From Methanoregula sp. (lineage in GTDB: Archaea; Halobacteriota; Methanomicrobia; Methanomicrobiales; Methanospirillaceae): 64,000 nt of DNA. The notes beneath the pieces were generated by a model, which was not told the origin of the DNA, made no database searches, and worked only from the letters and a program-made list of their open reading frames with translations. The stretch spans positions 62,001-126,000 of the forward strand of contig JBAZQB010000006.1 in assembly GCA_041645435.1 (NCBI GenBank), read 5' to 3'. A program made the translations under genes and the position numbers. Below are positions 26,085 through 35,384 of the stretch, in pieces (the first letter of the stretch is position 1; each line of letters opens with the position of its first letter).

Positions 26085-27290
26085 TTAAAATAATGTGTCC
26101 TGCCGGGTCGGCTTTTTAATGTGCAGGACCCCGCAGGCTGCATCGGCAACACGCTCCTGCTGTCCGGGAAGGGTATATACCCCGAGACGCCACTGTTCCC
26201 GCCGGGTGGCATTGAGCGTCCGCACACGGGGAGAGAACTCTTCGAAATCCACAACGGCATGACGGTTCTTCACCCGGACACCAAGCGACATCTCGCTGGG
26301 GATGGAGGGGATGTCAACCAGTACCTCATGCGGCAGGATCCCTGCCTGTTCAGCGATACGGGTGGCAAAATCCCGGCATTTTTCAAGGGGGGCACCGTCA
26401 TGGAATGCCGCTGCATTGACCTGGTCGCTCCCTACAGAGAGGGCCCGTTTGTAGAGCCGGCGCTCGTATAACCGTGCTGCAAGTGCCCGGGCAACAGGTT
26501 TTTCCGAAGTCTGTAATGCATGCATGCACCCGTAATCATCCATCGTGAGAATTTGTTTGGCTGTGGTACCAGGTGCATCGGTGAGATGCTCAAGAACCGC
26601 CAGCTGGAACATACACTCCCCAATCCGGCTGACATGGTGGTAATATACGGACGGGCGCATCAGCGTGCGTGCGATCAGGAGCGACTCGGCGGCATTCACC
26701 CCATTCTCATCGATCACCGTCCCTTCGTCCGTCCGGATCAGATGCCGGATAAGACGCTGGGCATCCACCGTGCCATACGGGGCGCCGGTGAAATACGCAT
26801 CCCTGAGCAGGTAATCCATCCGGTCCACATCGAGATCCCCGTGGATGATCCCGGAGAGCGGGTGGTTCCCTTTCACCACCGCACAGAGTACGTCGGGATC
26901 GATATCCAGGGTCCGGAGGAGGCTTCCCACATGCTCCTCGACGATCAGGTGAATGTCATCATGGGTCCGGTGCAGGAACTGTTCCATGAGCGGTTCACTG
27001 GCATGGGAGAACGGGCCATGACCAATGTCATGGAGGAGGGCGGCAGCGACCACCAGCCTGCGCTCATCATCCGAAAGTCCAAACCGCCGGCACGCGACAT
27101 CCGCAAGGAACATCGTCCCCAGCGAATGTTCGAACCGTGTATGGTTGGCACCGGGATATACAAGATAAGAAAAACCGAGCTGCTTGATGTAGCGGAGGCG
27201 CTGGAGTGCCGGGGAATCGAGCAGGGCAAGGGCAAACTCCTCCACTTCAACATAGCCATGGACCGGGTCTTTGATTATCTTTAAATTCAC
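26085..27290 (-). CDS. HD-domain phosphohydrolase (dNTPase-like)
   Basis: 401 residues from a GTG at 27290. The open frame continues into the divergent cofD gene, so upstream ATGs are rejected, and VNLKIIKDPVHGYVEV is the usual family N-terminus. Metal-binding HD motifs are HTRFEHSLG, LLHDIGHGPFSHASE and DVDRMDYLLRD. Relatives are triphosphohydrolases or related nucleotide hydrolases; the substrate here is not fixed by sequence. It shares a 39-bp upstream region with cofD, so the two promoters must overlap. Confidence 0.88.
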   Translation of the reverse strand: MNLKIIKDPVHGYVEVEEFALALLDSPALQRLRYIKQLGFSYLVYPGANHTRFEHSLGTMFLADVACRRFGLSDDERRLVVAAALLHDIGHGPFSHASEPLMEQFLHRTHDDIHLIVEEHVGSLLRTLDIDPDVLCAVVKGNHPLSGIIHGDLDVDRMDYLLRDAYFTGAPYGTVDAQRLIRHLIRTDEGTVIDENGVNAAESLLIARTLMRPSVYYHHVSRIGECMFQLAVLEHLTDAPGTTAKQILTMDDYGCMHALQTSEKPVARALAARLYERRLYKRALSVGSDQVNAAAFHDGAPLEKCRDFATRIAEQAGILPHEVLVDIPSIPSEMSLGVRVKNRHAVVDFEEFSPRVRTLNATRREQWRLGVYTLPGQQERVADAACGVLHIKKPTRQDTLF

Positions 27291-27329
27291 TAAAGAATCT
27301 TCATATACATCGCATAAAAGTATTGAGTA

Positions 27330-28232
27330 ATGATAACTTTCCTTTCGGGCGGGACGGGCACCCCCAAACTCCTGCGGGGCATGCAGAAAGTGATGGACCG
27401 TCACGAGATATCGGTCATTGTCAACACGGCTGAAGACATCTGGATCTCGGGAAACCACATCTCACCGGATGTTGACACGGTCATGTATCTCTTCTCCGGC
27501 ATCCTCAACACGGATACATGGTGGGGGATCAGAAACGATACGTTCACCACCCATGATGAGATCACCCGGCTGGGAATCGATGAATTTATCGCAATCGGCG
27601 ACCGGGACCGGGCAGTACACATTGCCCGCGGCGAGATGCTGCGAAACGGAATGCGCCTGACCAATGCAACAAAAATCCTCTGTGACCGCTTCGGGGTCCG
27701 GGAAAATGTGCTTCCCATGACCGATACTGAAGTGACAACCCAGGTCCGGACCGATATCGGCCTCATTCATTTCCAGGAGTACTGGATACGGGCAAAGGGG
27801 AAAATTGAGATCCAGAAGGTCACCCGGAGTTTTACTGAGCCCCCGGTTGCAACCGAAGAGGGACTGGCAGCAATCGGAGCGAGTGATGTTGTGGTGATCG
27901 GCCCTTCAAACCCGATCACCAGCATTCTGCCGATTCTTTCCTGTGATGGGATGAAAAACGCACTCAAAGATAAACTCGTGATCGCGGTGAGCCCGTTTAT
28001 TGGAACAGAGCCGATCAGTGGTCCTGCGGGTGCTCTCATGCAGGCATCCGGATTCGAACCGAGCTCTCTGGGCACCTTCAACTGTTATGACGGGTTGATC
28101 GATATCTTTGTACAGGATATCCGTGACCCGGTCGAGGTGAGCGATGCCGTCAGGTCAGATACCCTCATGACCGATGAGGACAAGAGTGTGGCACTGGCCC
28201 GTGAGATTCTCGACCTTACAAAAAGGCATTGA
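27330..28232 (+). CDS. cofD: 2-phospho-L-lactate transferase (CofD)
   Basis: 300 residues of the CofD family, which joins a phospholactyl (or phosphoenolpyruvyl) guanosine donor to Fo in coenzyme F420 synthesis. The N-terminus [18 protein letters not shown] is diagnostic, with [19 protein letters not shown] next and [14 protein letters not shown] later. F420 is the hydride carrier of methanogenesis, so this is a strong methanogen marker. A CATATACAT element about 24 bp upstream of the ATG suggests a leaderless message. The other cof genes are not in this window. Confidence 0.95.
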   Translation: MITFLSGGTGTPKLLRGMQKVMDRHEISVIVNTAEDIWISGNHISPDVDTVMYLFSGILNTDTWWGIRNDTFTTHDEITRLGIDEFIAIGDRDRAVHIARGEMLRNGMRLTNATKILCDRFGVRENVLPMTDTEVTTQVRTDIGLIHFQEYWIRAKGKIEIQKVTRSFTEPPVATEEGLAAIGASDVVVIGPSNPITSILPILSCDGMKNALKDKLVIAVSPFIGTEPISGPAGALMQASGFEPSSLGTFNCYDGLIDIFVQDIRDPVEVSDAVRSDTLMTDEDKSVALAREILDLTKRH

Positions 28233-28363
28233 TGGCTGCCCATTCTGCCATACTGCTTAGTCCTGTGTGTTTTCACCTGCCAGACCTGAAAAAACGGCAG
28301 TCCCGAGTGGCAAACCTATTTAACGCTGCGGAATAACGCTTATCGTGAGAGGCTTGAAGAGCA

Positions 28364-29293
28364 ATGAATCATAAGATTGGGATAATCTCTTTGGTTGTTT
28401 TTGTGTTACTGGTGCTGCTATCCGGATGTGTATCAAGTCCGGATTCAGGAAAAGGAACACTCATTCTTTCATCGTCACCCACGGGCTCTGAGGTCTATCT
28501 TGACAACCAGTACCGGGGAACCACCCCGGTCACCATTCCGGAAATTGTAGCAGGGCCCCATACGCTTGAATACCGCCATGCCGGATACCAGAGCTGGTCA
28601 ACTGCCATCACCGTCACAAAGGGTTCTTCAAACTATTATGCTGCATTAACCCCTCAGGCAACAGCGCAGTTACCCGGGGAGATCACCAGGACATCAACCC
28701 CAATACCGACACCCGCACCGACAGAAGTAACCATACAGGTGGGGAAAAAGATGATGATTATCGGGGATTCAAATCTTTTTTCGGGAAGAGCAGTTGGAAC
28801 GGATCAGGTATTGCTGACACTATACGGGCCGGGAAAATATGCCGGCGGGGTATCGCTGGTCCAGCAAAACGTTGACGGGCTCGGCACCTGGAGTTATACC
28901 TGGAATCCGGGTTCTTCTGTAGATTCGGGTTCATACACCATGATCGTATCCGACCCCTGGAAAACCACGTCTGAGAGAATTGAATTTACCGTGATTGGGG
29001 GTGGACTCGTATCAATATCGCCAAGCAGTTATTCTGCGGGCACGGGAGATGTTGTAACCTTTTCCGGTCAGTGCACAACAGGTGCCCCGAACGTGATATT
29101 GGTATTATACGGGCCCGGGCAATATGCCGGCGGTATTGAACTGGGTACGTTCTCGGTGCTGGCAGATAAAACATGGATTTTTAAGTACACACTCGATTCT
29201 ACCATGCCAACGGGCGTCTACACCATGTATGTTTATGATGTCCCCAAAACCTCCTCAGGTAATGTCCAATTCACCGTTGGTTATGCATCATAA
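28364..29293 (+). CDS. PEGA-domain lipoprotein with duplicated C-terminal domain
   Basis: 309 residues. A lipoprotein signal ends at Cys22 (LLSGC). A PEGA domain follows at about 28-105 (GTLILSSSPTGSEVYLDNQYRG then TPVTIPEIVAGPHTLEYRHAGY). After a Thr/Pro linker come two copies of an 80-residue beta domain at about 125-210 and 212-307, each with LYGPG(K/Q)YAGG and SYTM/VYTM plus V/YDxxKTxS. Internal duplication is therefore clear. Probably a cell-surface protein. Similar proteins are common in Methanoregula-like genomes. Ligand unknown. Confidence 0.85.
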   Translation: MNHKIGIISLVVFVLLVLLSGCVSSPDSGKGTLILSSSPTGSEVYLDNQYRGTTPVTIPEIVAGPHTLEYRHAGYQSWSTAITVTKGSSNYYAALTPQATAQLPGEITRTSTPIPTPAPTEVTIQVGKKMMIIGDSNLFSGRAVGTDQVLLTLYGPGKYAGGVSLVQQNVDGLGTWSYTWNPGSSVDSGSYTMIVSDPWKTTSERIEFTVIGGGLVSISPSSYSAGTGDVVTFSGQCTTGAPNVILVLYGPGQYAGGIELGTFSVLADKTWIFKYTLDSTMPTGVYTMYVYDVPKTSSGNVQFTVGYAS

Positions 29294-29505
29294 TCGTATT
29301 CTTTTTTTCAACCCGTATTTTTTGAACAATTGAGTGGCTTTCTGGTAACAACCGATTTTGAATATAAGAATCTCTTACCGGGTGTGGGAGATTTACCCTC
29401 ATCATTATTTTTCCAAAATAAAAGCAGGAGCGACATAATCCAACGGATTGGATATCCGATACCTATTTGAGGGATTTTATACTAATATTCGTTCGGAGAT
29501 GTCCC

Positions 29506-30693
29506 ATGAGTATCACAAAGAAATTCCTCAATTTGTTCAAATCAGGCAAGGGTGAGGAGGAAGAGCAGGCGCGTCGCCTTGCACAAAAGGAGCGCTACGA
29601 TAATTTCCTCAGGGCCCTTACCGAAGGGGACCTTGACACCCGGTGGAATGCCGTACGATCGGTCGGGGATCTCGGTGAGCCATTCATCGAGCCGCTCATT
29701 CGGGGGCTCAAAGACGAGTACTGGATCATCAGGCGCGGCTCGGCAGACACCCTTGGCAAGATTGGTGTTCCGGCAGTAGCACCCCTCATCGGTGCGCTGG
29801 ATGAGGCTTCCGACGATGTGCGCCAGGAAACAATCCGGGCTCTCCAGCTGGTTGGTGAACCCTCCGTAGGTCCCTTAGTCCAGGCCGTAAAGCACAGTCA
29901 ACCACTCATCCGTCGTGGGGCGGTGCAGGCTCTGGGTGTCATGGGTGAGACACGGGCAGTCAGCCACCTTACCGAGTCATTAAAAGATGCCGATCCCTGG
30001 GTCAGGCACGAGAGTGCAGTTGCACTCGGTCGTATTGGGGATCCACGGGCTGTCGGGCCTTTGATCGAAATCCTCAACGATGCCCGGGAGCATGTCCGCA
30101 TGGCAGCGATGGCAACACTCTGCTCGCTGGGCGAGCCGGCCATTGAACCACTCATACGGGCGCTCATTGATCCCAATGATGATGTCCAGCGCAGGGCAGC
30201 ACTCGCACTTGTCACGATCGGGGAACCCTCCGTAGATCCCCTGATCAAAGCGCTCGGTGACCAGAACCCCGGTATCCGCAAGGGTGCCGTGGAAGTGCTC
30301 GGCCAGATCGGCAATACCCGGGCGATCTCCCCCATCATCGGCGTGCTCGATGACCCGGAACGGCCGGTTCGCATCGAAGTCGTCAAGTCGCTGGCAGCAC
30401 TCGGTGTACCGGCAATCGCACCGCTCATGCAGGTCTTCCGCGAGGGGGACACACGGATGAGAACCGGTGCTATGGAAGCACTCTGGATGCTCGGCCAGCC
30501 GGCAACCACACCCCTCATCATGGTCTTAAAAGACGACCAGAGCGATGTCCGGAGGCGTGCGGTGCTTCTTCTCGGTGAGATCGGCGACCAGAAAGCGGTC
30601 GATCACATCACCAGCCTCCTGTCCGATGAGAACGTGTCCGTGCGCCGGGAAGCGTTTGAAGCGCTCGAAATGATCAAGAAACGAGCGGCATAA
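29506..30693 (+). CDS. HEAT-repeat protein
   Basis: 395 residues from the ATG at 29506, which has GGAG eight bases upstream; a longer frame from 29467 is rejected. After a basic N-terminal segment (SITKKFLNLFKSGKG) there are about eleven HEAT-like repeats of 31 residues with the pattern P-L-I-x-x-L-x-D-x-x-x-x-V-R-x-x-A-x-x-A-L-G-x-I-G-x. Such solenoids are protein-binding scaffolds; the PBS-lyase-like HEAT type also occurs in phycocyanobilin lyases, which are not expected here. No enzymatic domain. Function unknown. Confidence 0.88.
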   Translation: MSITKKFLNLFKSGKGEEEEQARRLAQKERYDNFLRALTEGDLDTRWNAVRSVGDLGEPFIEPLIRGLKDEYWIIRRGSADTLGKIGVPAVAPLIGALDEASDDVRQETIRALQLVGEPSVGPLVQAVKHSQPLIRRGAVQALGVMGETRAVSHLTESLKDADPWVRHESAVALGRIGDPRAVGPLIEILNDAREHVRMAAMATLCSLGEPAIEPLIRALIDPNDDVQRRAALALVTIGEPSVDPLIKALGDQNPGIRKGAVEVLGQIGNTRAISPIIGVLDDPERPVRIEVVKSLAALGVPAIAPLMQVFREGDTRMRTGAMEALWMLGQPATTPLIMVLKDDQSDVRRRAVLLLGEIGDQKAVDHITSLLSDENVSVRREAFEALEMIKKRAA

Positions 30694-30817
30694 TAAATAC
30701 CAGCCGTTCATCTTTTTTTCCCTGAGGGTACCAGTATTTCAGGTACAATCCTGCTGCGATGGCTTGATATGATAAGCCCGCCAGAGGATGCTCTAAAAGA
30801 AAAGGTGTGAAGAGATC

Positions 30818-31255
30818 ATGCGGTTAGTGGTGACCCGGCGGAACCGGGATGCAGTCCTGTTCAGGGTAAAGGGAGATGCCAGCCGGGACATACCCAATGA
30901 TTCCTACCGGGAGCGGTTGATCAAATATATTCCCGTGGAAACAATCGCCCTGTTTATCGCAGTATATGGAATCACGTACTTCCTGTCCGGCACCGAATCG
31001 TGGTATCCCGTGGTGGCACGCTGGATCCTGATCCTCGGGGTCCTGGGAACGGTCCTATATCTCTGGAAAGGAGAGAATATTACCGATGTGGTACAGATTA
31101 GCATCTCTGCGATCGGGTTTCTCATCTGGGCCTTCGCCCTCGGGGTTATAACGGTCACATCCCTGCCGTTTTACAATGCCATTGTTGCCGGGCTGCTCCT
31201 TCCCGCATACGTCTTTCTGGCGCCACTGATTGACGGGATACCTGAGGTCTGGTAA
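30818..31255 (+). CDS. Four-helix membrane protein of unknown function
   Basis: 145 residues. A polar 40-residue N-terminus (RLVVTRRNRDAVLFRVKGD) precedes four predicted membrane helices (about 41-58, 65-83, 92-112, 116-137). A GGTG-type Shine-Dalgarno lies before the ATG. The family is not recognised. It stands 60 bp ahead of the cytosine-deaminase gene on the same strand. Confidence 0.78.
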   Translation: MRLVVTRRNRDAVLFRVKGDASRDIPNDSYRERLIKYIPVETIALFIAVYGITYFLSGTESWYPVVARWILILGVLGTVLYLWKGENITDVVQISISAIGFLIWAFALGVITVTSLPFYNAIVAGLLLPAYVFLAPLIDGIPEVW

Positions 31256-31314
31256 CGGCGCTGACACAAAAAAAACCGGAAAAACCAAGCAATCTAAAAG
31301 AGGTGGAATGTACC

Positions 31315-31749
31315 ATGGATCCGTTCATGCAGGAAGCGATTGAAGAAGCAATGAAAGGGCTTACAGAAGGGGGAATTCCCATAGGCTCGGTCCTGGTGCG
31401 GGGAGATTTAATCATCGGCAGGGGACACAACCGCCGGGTGCAGGAAGGAGACCCGATCATCCATGCGGAGATCGACTGCCTGCGCAATGCCGGGCGGATT
31501 GGGACGTACCGGGATACCGTGCTTTATTCCACGCTCATGCCCTGCTATCTCTGTGCCGGTGCAGCAGTCCAGTTCGGGATAAAAAAAGTCATCGTGGGTG
31601 AATCCCGGAATTTTACCGGTGCCCGTGCCTTTATGGAAGAGCATGGCATCGTGGTTATCGATCTGGATCTTGGAAAATGTGTCACCATGATGCAGGAATT
31701 CATCCGAAAAAATCCCCGGCTCTGGAACGAAGATATCGGGGAGCTCTGA
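31315..31749 (+). CDS. Cytosine deaminase (yeast FCY1-like)
   Basis: 144 residues from the ATG at 31315, which has AGAGGTGG at good spacing; the frame from 31303 adds four residues. It is a zinc deaminase with His50-Ala-Glu52 and Pro76-Cys77-x-x-Cys80. GGIPIGSVLV, GRGHNRRVQEG, NFTGARAFMEEHG and the C-terminal WNEDIGEL follow the yeast cytosine deaminase closely as I recall it, so cytosine to uracil is the most likely reaction, in pyrimidine salvage. Guanine or tRNA-adenosine deaminase activity is less likely. Confidence 0.85.
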   Translation: MDPFMQEAIEEAMKGLTEGGIPIGSVLVRGDLIIGRGHNRRVQEGDPIIHAEIDCLRNAGRIGTYRDTVLYSTLMPCYLCAGAAVQFGIKKVIVGESRNFTGARAFMEEHGIVVIDLDLGKCVTMMQEFIRKNPRLWNEDIGEL

Positions 31750-31802
31750 CCAGACTAAAAAAACGCCGCAAACCTCATATCCTTTCAGGATATCTTCTCA
31801 TC

Positions 31803-33008
31803 ATGGTCTCGCTTGCTGATATCCGGCATGCTCAGGTGCTGATCGCCCCCCATATCATTCGTACACCGCTTGTGTATTCCCCCACGATCTCTGCAATGGC
31901 AGGAGCAGAGGTCTACCTGAAACTGGAGACGCTCCAGAAAGCCGGTTCGTTCAAGGTGCGGGGCGCTACCTGCAAGATCCTTTCCTGTCCTGAACGGTGT
32001 AAAGAGCACGGGGTAATTGCTGCATCGGCCGGAAATCATGCACAGGGTGTTGCGATTGCCGCTCAGCGTGCCGGGATCCCGGCAACGATCGTGATGCCGG
32101 AATGGACTTCGATTGCCAAGCAGGAGGCAACCCGGGGGTATGGCGCGAACGTGATCATCGCCGGCCTCACGCTTGAAGAGAGCATCGAACAGGCAGTGGA
32201 GATCGCACGGGAAGGGGGACTGTTCATCCACCCGTATGACGATGAGGAAGTTATTGCGGGACAGGGAACCATGGCACTCGAGATCCTCCATGATCTCCCG
32301 GATGCAGACATGATCGTCGTCCCGGTGGGGGGAGGCGGGTTGATCGCAGGGATCGCGATCGCTGCCAAAGGGTTGCGACCGGATATTTCGATCATCGGTG
32401 CACAGGCAAAAGCCTGCCCCTCTGCATACGAAGCCCTGAAAACCGTAGGGCCGGTGAGAGTTGCTGCCGGGCAGACGATAGCCGACGGGATACGCGTCAT
32501 GCAGACAGGAGCAGAAACGCTGCCGGTTTTACAGGAACTGGTGGACAGGATTGCGCTCGCTTCGGAAGATGAGATCGCGGATGCGATGCTCCTGTTAATG
32601 GAACGCAAACATGTAATTGCCGAGGGTGCGGGAGCAACACCGCTTGCTGCATTCCTGAACGGATCCATTCCGGTAAAACCGGGCAGCAGGGTCGTGCTCG
32701 TGATCAGCGGCGGGAATGTGGACAGCCCGCAGCTCTTCCGGATACTGAGGCAGTCGCTCCTGAGACACGGGAGAATCGTCCGCTTTTCGGTGCTGCTCGA
32801 TGACCAGCCCGGCACCCTTGCCCGGCTCCTCTTTACGATAGCAAAAGAGAAGGGCAATATCCTCTCGATCCAGCACATACAGGGTGAGAGCGATACCGCA
32901 GCATACCAGGCGCGGGTAGATCTCGAGCTGGAGACAAGGGGAATGGAACACGTACATGCGATTAAAAAAGCGCTGGGGGATCTGGGGTATCTGGTGAGGG
33001 GAGGGTAA
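31803..33008 (+). CDS. ilvA: Threonine ammonia-lyase
   Basis: 401 residues from the ATG at 31803. It converts threonine to 2-oxobutyrate with PLP, feeding isoleucine synthesis. The PLP lysine is Lys51 in KAGSFKVRGA, and the glycine loop is PVGGGGLIAG. A C-terminal ACT domain (about 325-400: RFSVLLDDQPGTLARLLFTIA) suggests feedback control. The length fits the short, catabolic-like class with one ACT domain. It follows the deaminase gene by 53 bp. The longer frame from 31677 overlaps that gene and is rejected. Confidence 0.93.
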   Translation: MVSLADIRHAQVLIAPHIIRTPLVYSPTISAMAGAEVYLKLETLQKAGSFKVRGATCKILSCPERCKEHGVIAASAGNHAQGVAIAAQRAGIPATIVMPEWTSIAKQEATRGYGANVIIAGLTLEESIEQAVEIAREGGLFIHPYDDEEVIAGQGTMALEILHDLPDADMIVVPVGGGGLIAGIAIAAKGLRPDISIIGAQAKACPSAYEALKTVGPVRVAAGQTIADGIRVMQTGAETLPVLQELVDRIALASEDEIADAMLLLMERKHVIAEGAGATPLAAFLNGSIPVKPGSRVVLVISGGNVDSPQLFRILRQSLLRHGRIVRFSVLLDDQPGTLARLLFTIAKEKGNILSIQHIQGESDTAAYQARVDLELETRGMEHVHAIKKALGDLGYLVRGG

Positions 33009-33012
33009 AAAA

Positions 33013-33681
33013 TTACTTCAGTTCCTTAAGCCCCTTCCAGTGATCGTACTCGTTTGTCCAGAGATCCTTGTTGAACGCTACCAGCCGCTTGAAATATTCC
33101 TTACGTTCGTTCAGGTTCTTCTCCTGCGCCGGGTCTGCCCACTTCGTCCTGATCGCATCAGCCAGTTTCCGTCCCAGCTCCTTTGCCTGCTTCTCAGCGC
33201 CGACGATTGCGTTCGGATCTGCACCAACAAGGACCCCGACTTTCCCCACCGTCATCGCCCCGAAGTTGCCGAGCGTAAAGTTCATGTAATCGGCGACCTC
33301 GTCCACGTGGGATCCGCCCGCGGTGCAGACTGCACATCCATACTTCCCGGTAAAGTACTGACAGTGGATCACATCCGCCATCCGGTCGAGCATCGTCTTG
33401 AGCTGTGCGGTGACCTGGTTGATGTAATTCGGGGAGCCGAGCACGATGCCGTCCGCATCCAGCATCTTCTCAAGCAGCGCGGGGAAATCATCGTCATGGA
33501 TGCACTCGCCTTTTGCGTAACAGGTACCGCATGCCGTGCAGTACTTGATCTCAAGGCCACAGATATCCACAAACGTAATATCCGCCCCGCTCTGCCGTGC
33601 TCCCTCAAGAACGGCCATCACCAGCCGCCGGGTCTGGCTCTTCTCTCCTTTCGGGCTGCTATTGATGCCGATGATCTTCAT
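33013..33681 (-). CDS. Iron-sulfur flavoprotein (Isf-like NADPH-FMN reductase)
   Basis: 222 residues from the ATG at 33681, with GGAG nine bases ahead; an upstream ATG at 33696 is possible. Flavodoxin-like fold: GINSSPKGEKSQTRRL binds FMN phosphate and GSPNYINQVTAQLKTMLDR follows. The compact cysteine cluster CTACGTCYAKGEC (Cx2Cx2Cx4C) would hold a 4Fe-4S centre, as in Methanosarcina Isf. Likely an electron carrier or oxidative-stress reductase in the cytoplasm. The C-terminal 40 residues form a charged helix typical of the methanogen members. It converges on ilvA with 4 bp between stops. Confidence 0.88.
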   Translation of the reverse strand: MKIIGINSSPKGEKSQTRRLVMAVLEGARQSGADITFVDICGLEIKYCTACGTCYAKGECIHDDDFPALLEKMLDADGIVLGSPNYINQVTAQLKTMLDRMADVIHCQYFTGKYGCAVCTAGGSHVDEVADYMNFTLGNFGAMTVGKVGVLVGADPNAIVGAEKQAKELGRKLADAIRTKWADPAQEKNLNERKEYFKRLVAFNKDLWTNEYDHWKGLKELK

Positions 33682-33828
33682 GATTTCATTCTCCATGTAA
33701 GGATGATTGCTGATCGGTAAAAAGGTATGCGATGACTAAAAAATCTCTGTGTTTCAGAGGTTAAACCGGTTCACGAAAGAATACGCTCTTCACCCATTAT
33801 TGTACACCATTTACCCAGTGATTTTTCC

Positions 33829-34200
33829 ATGATCATCCGTGATATCGCCCACTGCCCTCATGAACGTGTCATCGACCGCTCAATCCTCTGCGAGCTGCTG
33901 CATCCCGACAAGGTGACCGGGGCACACGATCTGGAATGCAGTGTTGCCCATGCCATCATCCCGCCCGGGGAGTCCACACTTCCCCATATCCTGAAAAAAT
34001 CCACGGAACTCTACTACATCCTTGAGGGATCGGGAGAGATGCATATCGACAATGAAGCAGCACCCGCGACACCGGGCCAGATCATCCTGATCCCACCCCG
34101 TGCCCGCCAGTGGATCCGGAATTCCGGCAAGGGTAATCTTACCTTTCTCTGTATCGTTTCGCCGAAGTGGCAGGCAGAAGACGAGGATCTTGTGGCGTAA
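33829..34200 (+). CDS. Cupin-domain protein
   Basis: 123 residues of a single conserved-barrel cupin. Motif 1 is IPPGESTLPHILKKSTELYYILEG, in which the second His of the usual HxH is Leu-adjacent (LPH), and motif 2 is PGQIILIPPRARQWIRNSG, in which the usual His is replaced by Arg/Gln. Metal binding may be weakened or absent. Similar small cupins with no known reaction are common in methanogens. The gene stands alone between divergent and co-oriented membrane genes. Confidence 0.83.
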   Translation: MIIRDIAHCPHERVIDRSILCELLHPDKVTGAHDLECSVAHAIIPPGESTLPHILKKSTELYYILEGSGEMHIDNEAAPATPGQIILIPPRARQWIRNSGKGNLTFLCIVSPKWQAEDEDLVA

Positions 34201-34284
34201 AACGTGCAGTTCCCCGGTTTATGGGAATCATTGCGAATCTGTTTTATACCATCTCTTTTTATAGTGGGTTGACAATGCTACACT

Positions 34285-34653
34285 ATGGGTGCCGTGCCGT
34301 TCACACCACTCCAGCGTACACGGATCATCTTCTTTCTGATCGTGTTTGCAGCCGCGCTCTGGGCAGTGTTCCTGATTCGCCAGGGGGAGATATTCCAGTT
34401 CTCCCTCATGTTTGCCCTCATTGCAGGATTAAATCCGGTCTTTGTCTTTCTGGATGTGAAAAGTTCGCAGAAGATGAGGGGCTGGATCTTCTTTTACCTC
34501 ATCGTGCTTGTGGCAATGTTATGGGCAACATTCCTGATGTTGCAGGGAGTCCTGCTCTGGGTAAGCCTGCTGCTCTTTATTGTGGTAAGCGGGATGTGCC
34601 TGGTTTCACTCCTGATGGAAGCGGATCCGGAAGCTGTCAGCGAATCCTCCTGA
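34285..34653 (+). CDS. Four-helix membrane protein with internal duplication
   Basis: 122 residues with four membrane helices in two similar halves. RIIFFLIVFAAALWAVFLIRQGE in the first half matches GWIFFYLIVLVAMLWATFLMLQG in the second, so it arose by duplication of a two-helix unit. Short polar loop VKSSQKMR in the middle and acidic tail. Family not recognised. It is 77 bp upstream of the TMEM175-like gene. Confidence 0.75.
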   Translation: MGAVPFTPLQRTRIIFFLIVFAAALWAVFLIRQGEIFQFSLMFALIAGLNPVFVFLDVKSSQKMRGWIFFYLIVLVAMLWATFLMLQGVLLWVSLLLFIVVSGMCLVSLLMEADPEAVSESS

Positions 34654-34729
34654 TTTTTCCCTATCGGGGCCGAACGGATGCAAAAGAGAAGAATAAAAGA
34701 TTTACCCGTGTCCCGGAATACTATACTGT

Positions 34730-35377
34730 ATGGGCGGATTTGAACAGGATAATCCCCACCGGATCTCCAAAGGGCGACTCGAGACATTGGTGGACACGAT
34801 CTTTGCGTTCGCCATGACCCTGCTCGTTCTCGGTATCGCTATGCCGGAATTATCCGTGAGCCATGCCGCAACTGAGCTCCCCGGTTACCTTGAAAAATTA
34901 TTGCCGCAGTTTATTCTCTTCATTATCGCATTTCTGGTACTAGCCCTCTTCTGGATCGAACACCACCGCCAGTTTCATTATCTGACAATCGTTGATCCAA
35001 CGGTCCTCCGGTTCAATATTGCGATGCTCATCTTCATTGTCCTGATCCCGTTCACCACCGACGTGTCAGGAGCTTATGACGGGGTGATGATCGCCGTGCT
35101 TCTTTTCCATGCAAATCTCCTGATCGTTGGTTCTCTCTTTCTTGGCCAGTGGATGTACATCTGCCGGCGCAACCATCTCTGTGACACGAGATTTGACATC
35201 GCTAAGGAAGGATACCGGTTCTGGATCCTTGCAGCCGTCCCATCCGTTGCGATCCTCGGCATTGGGGTGGCAATTCTTTCACCCCCGTTCTCCCTGCTGG
35301 TCTATCTTCTCGTCCCGATAATCATCAGCATCAGCAGGAAGAAGTCCTTACAATCCCAGGAACAAAACACAGGATAA
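34730..35377 (+). CDS. TMEM175-like potassium channel (DUF1211)
   Basis: 215 residues with six predicted membrane helices. The N-terminal signature KGRLETLVDTIFAFAMTLLVLGI is the TMEM175/DUF1211 first helix, with Asp22 in place of the usual FSD aspartate arrangement. IAFLVLALFWIEHHRQFHYL is the conserved third-helix segment. Bacterial and archaeal members form leak-type potassium channels as tetramers. Length is normal. The downstream gap is filled by elements C and B. Confidence 0.85.
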   Translation: MGGFEQDNPHRISKGRLETLVDTIFAFAMTLLVLGIAMPELSVSHAATELPGYLEKLLPQFILFIIAFLVLALFWIEHHRQFHYLTIVDPTVLRFNIAMLIFIVLIPFTTDVSGAYDGVMIAVLLFHANLLIVGSLFLGQWMYICRRNHLCDTRFDIAKEGYRFWILAAVPSVAILGIGVAILSPPFSLLVYLLVPIIISISRKKSLQSQEQNTG

Positions 35378-35384
35378 TAATTTT

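Noticed and set aside
26085..27458. Longer start of the HD-domain gene
   Set aside because: It would run into the divergent cofD coding sequence; the GTG at 27290 gives the family N-terminus.
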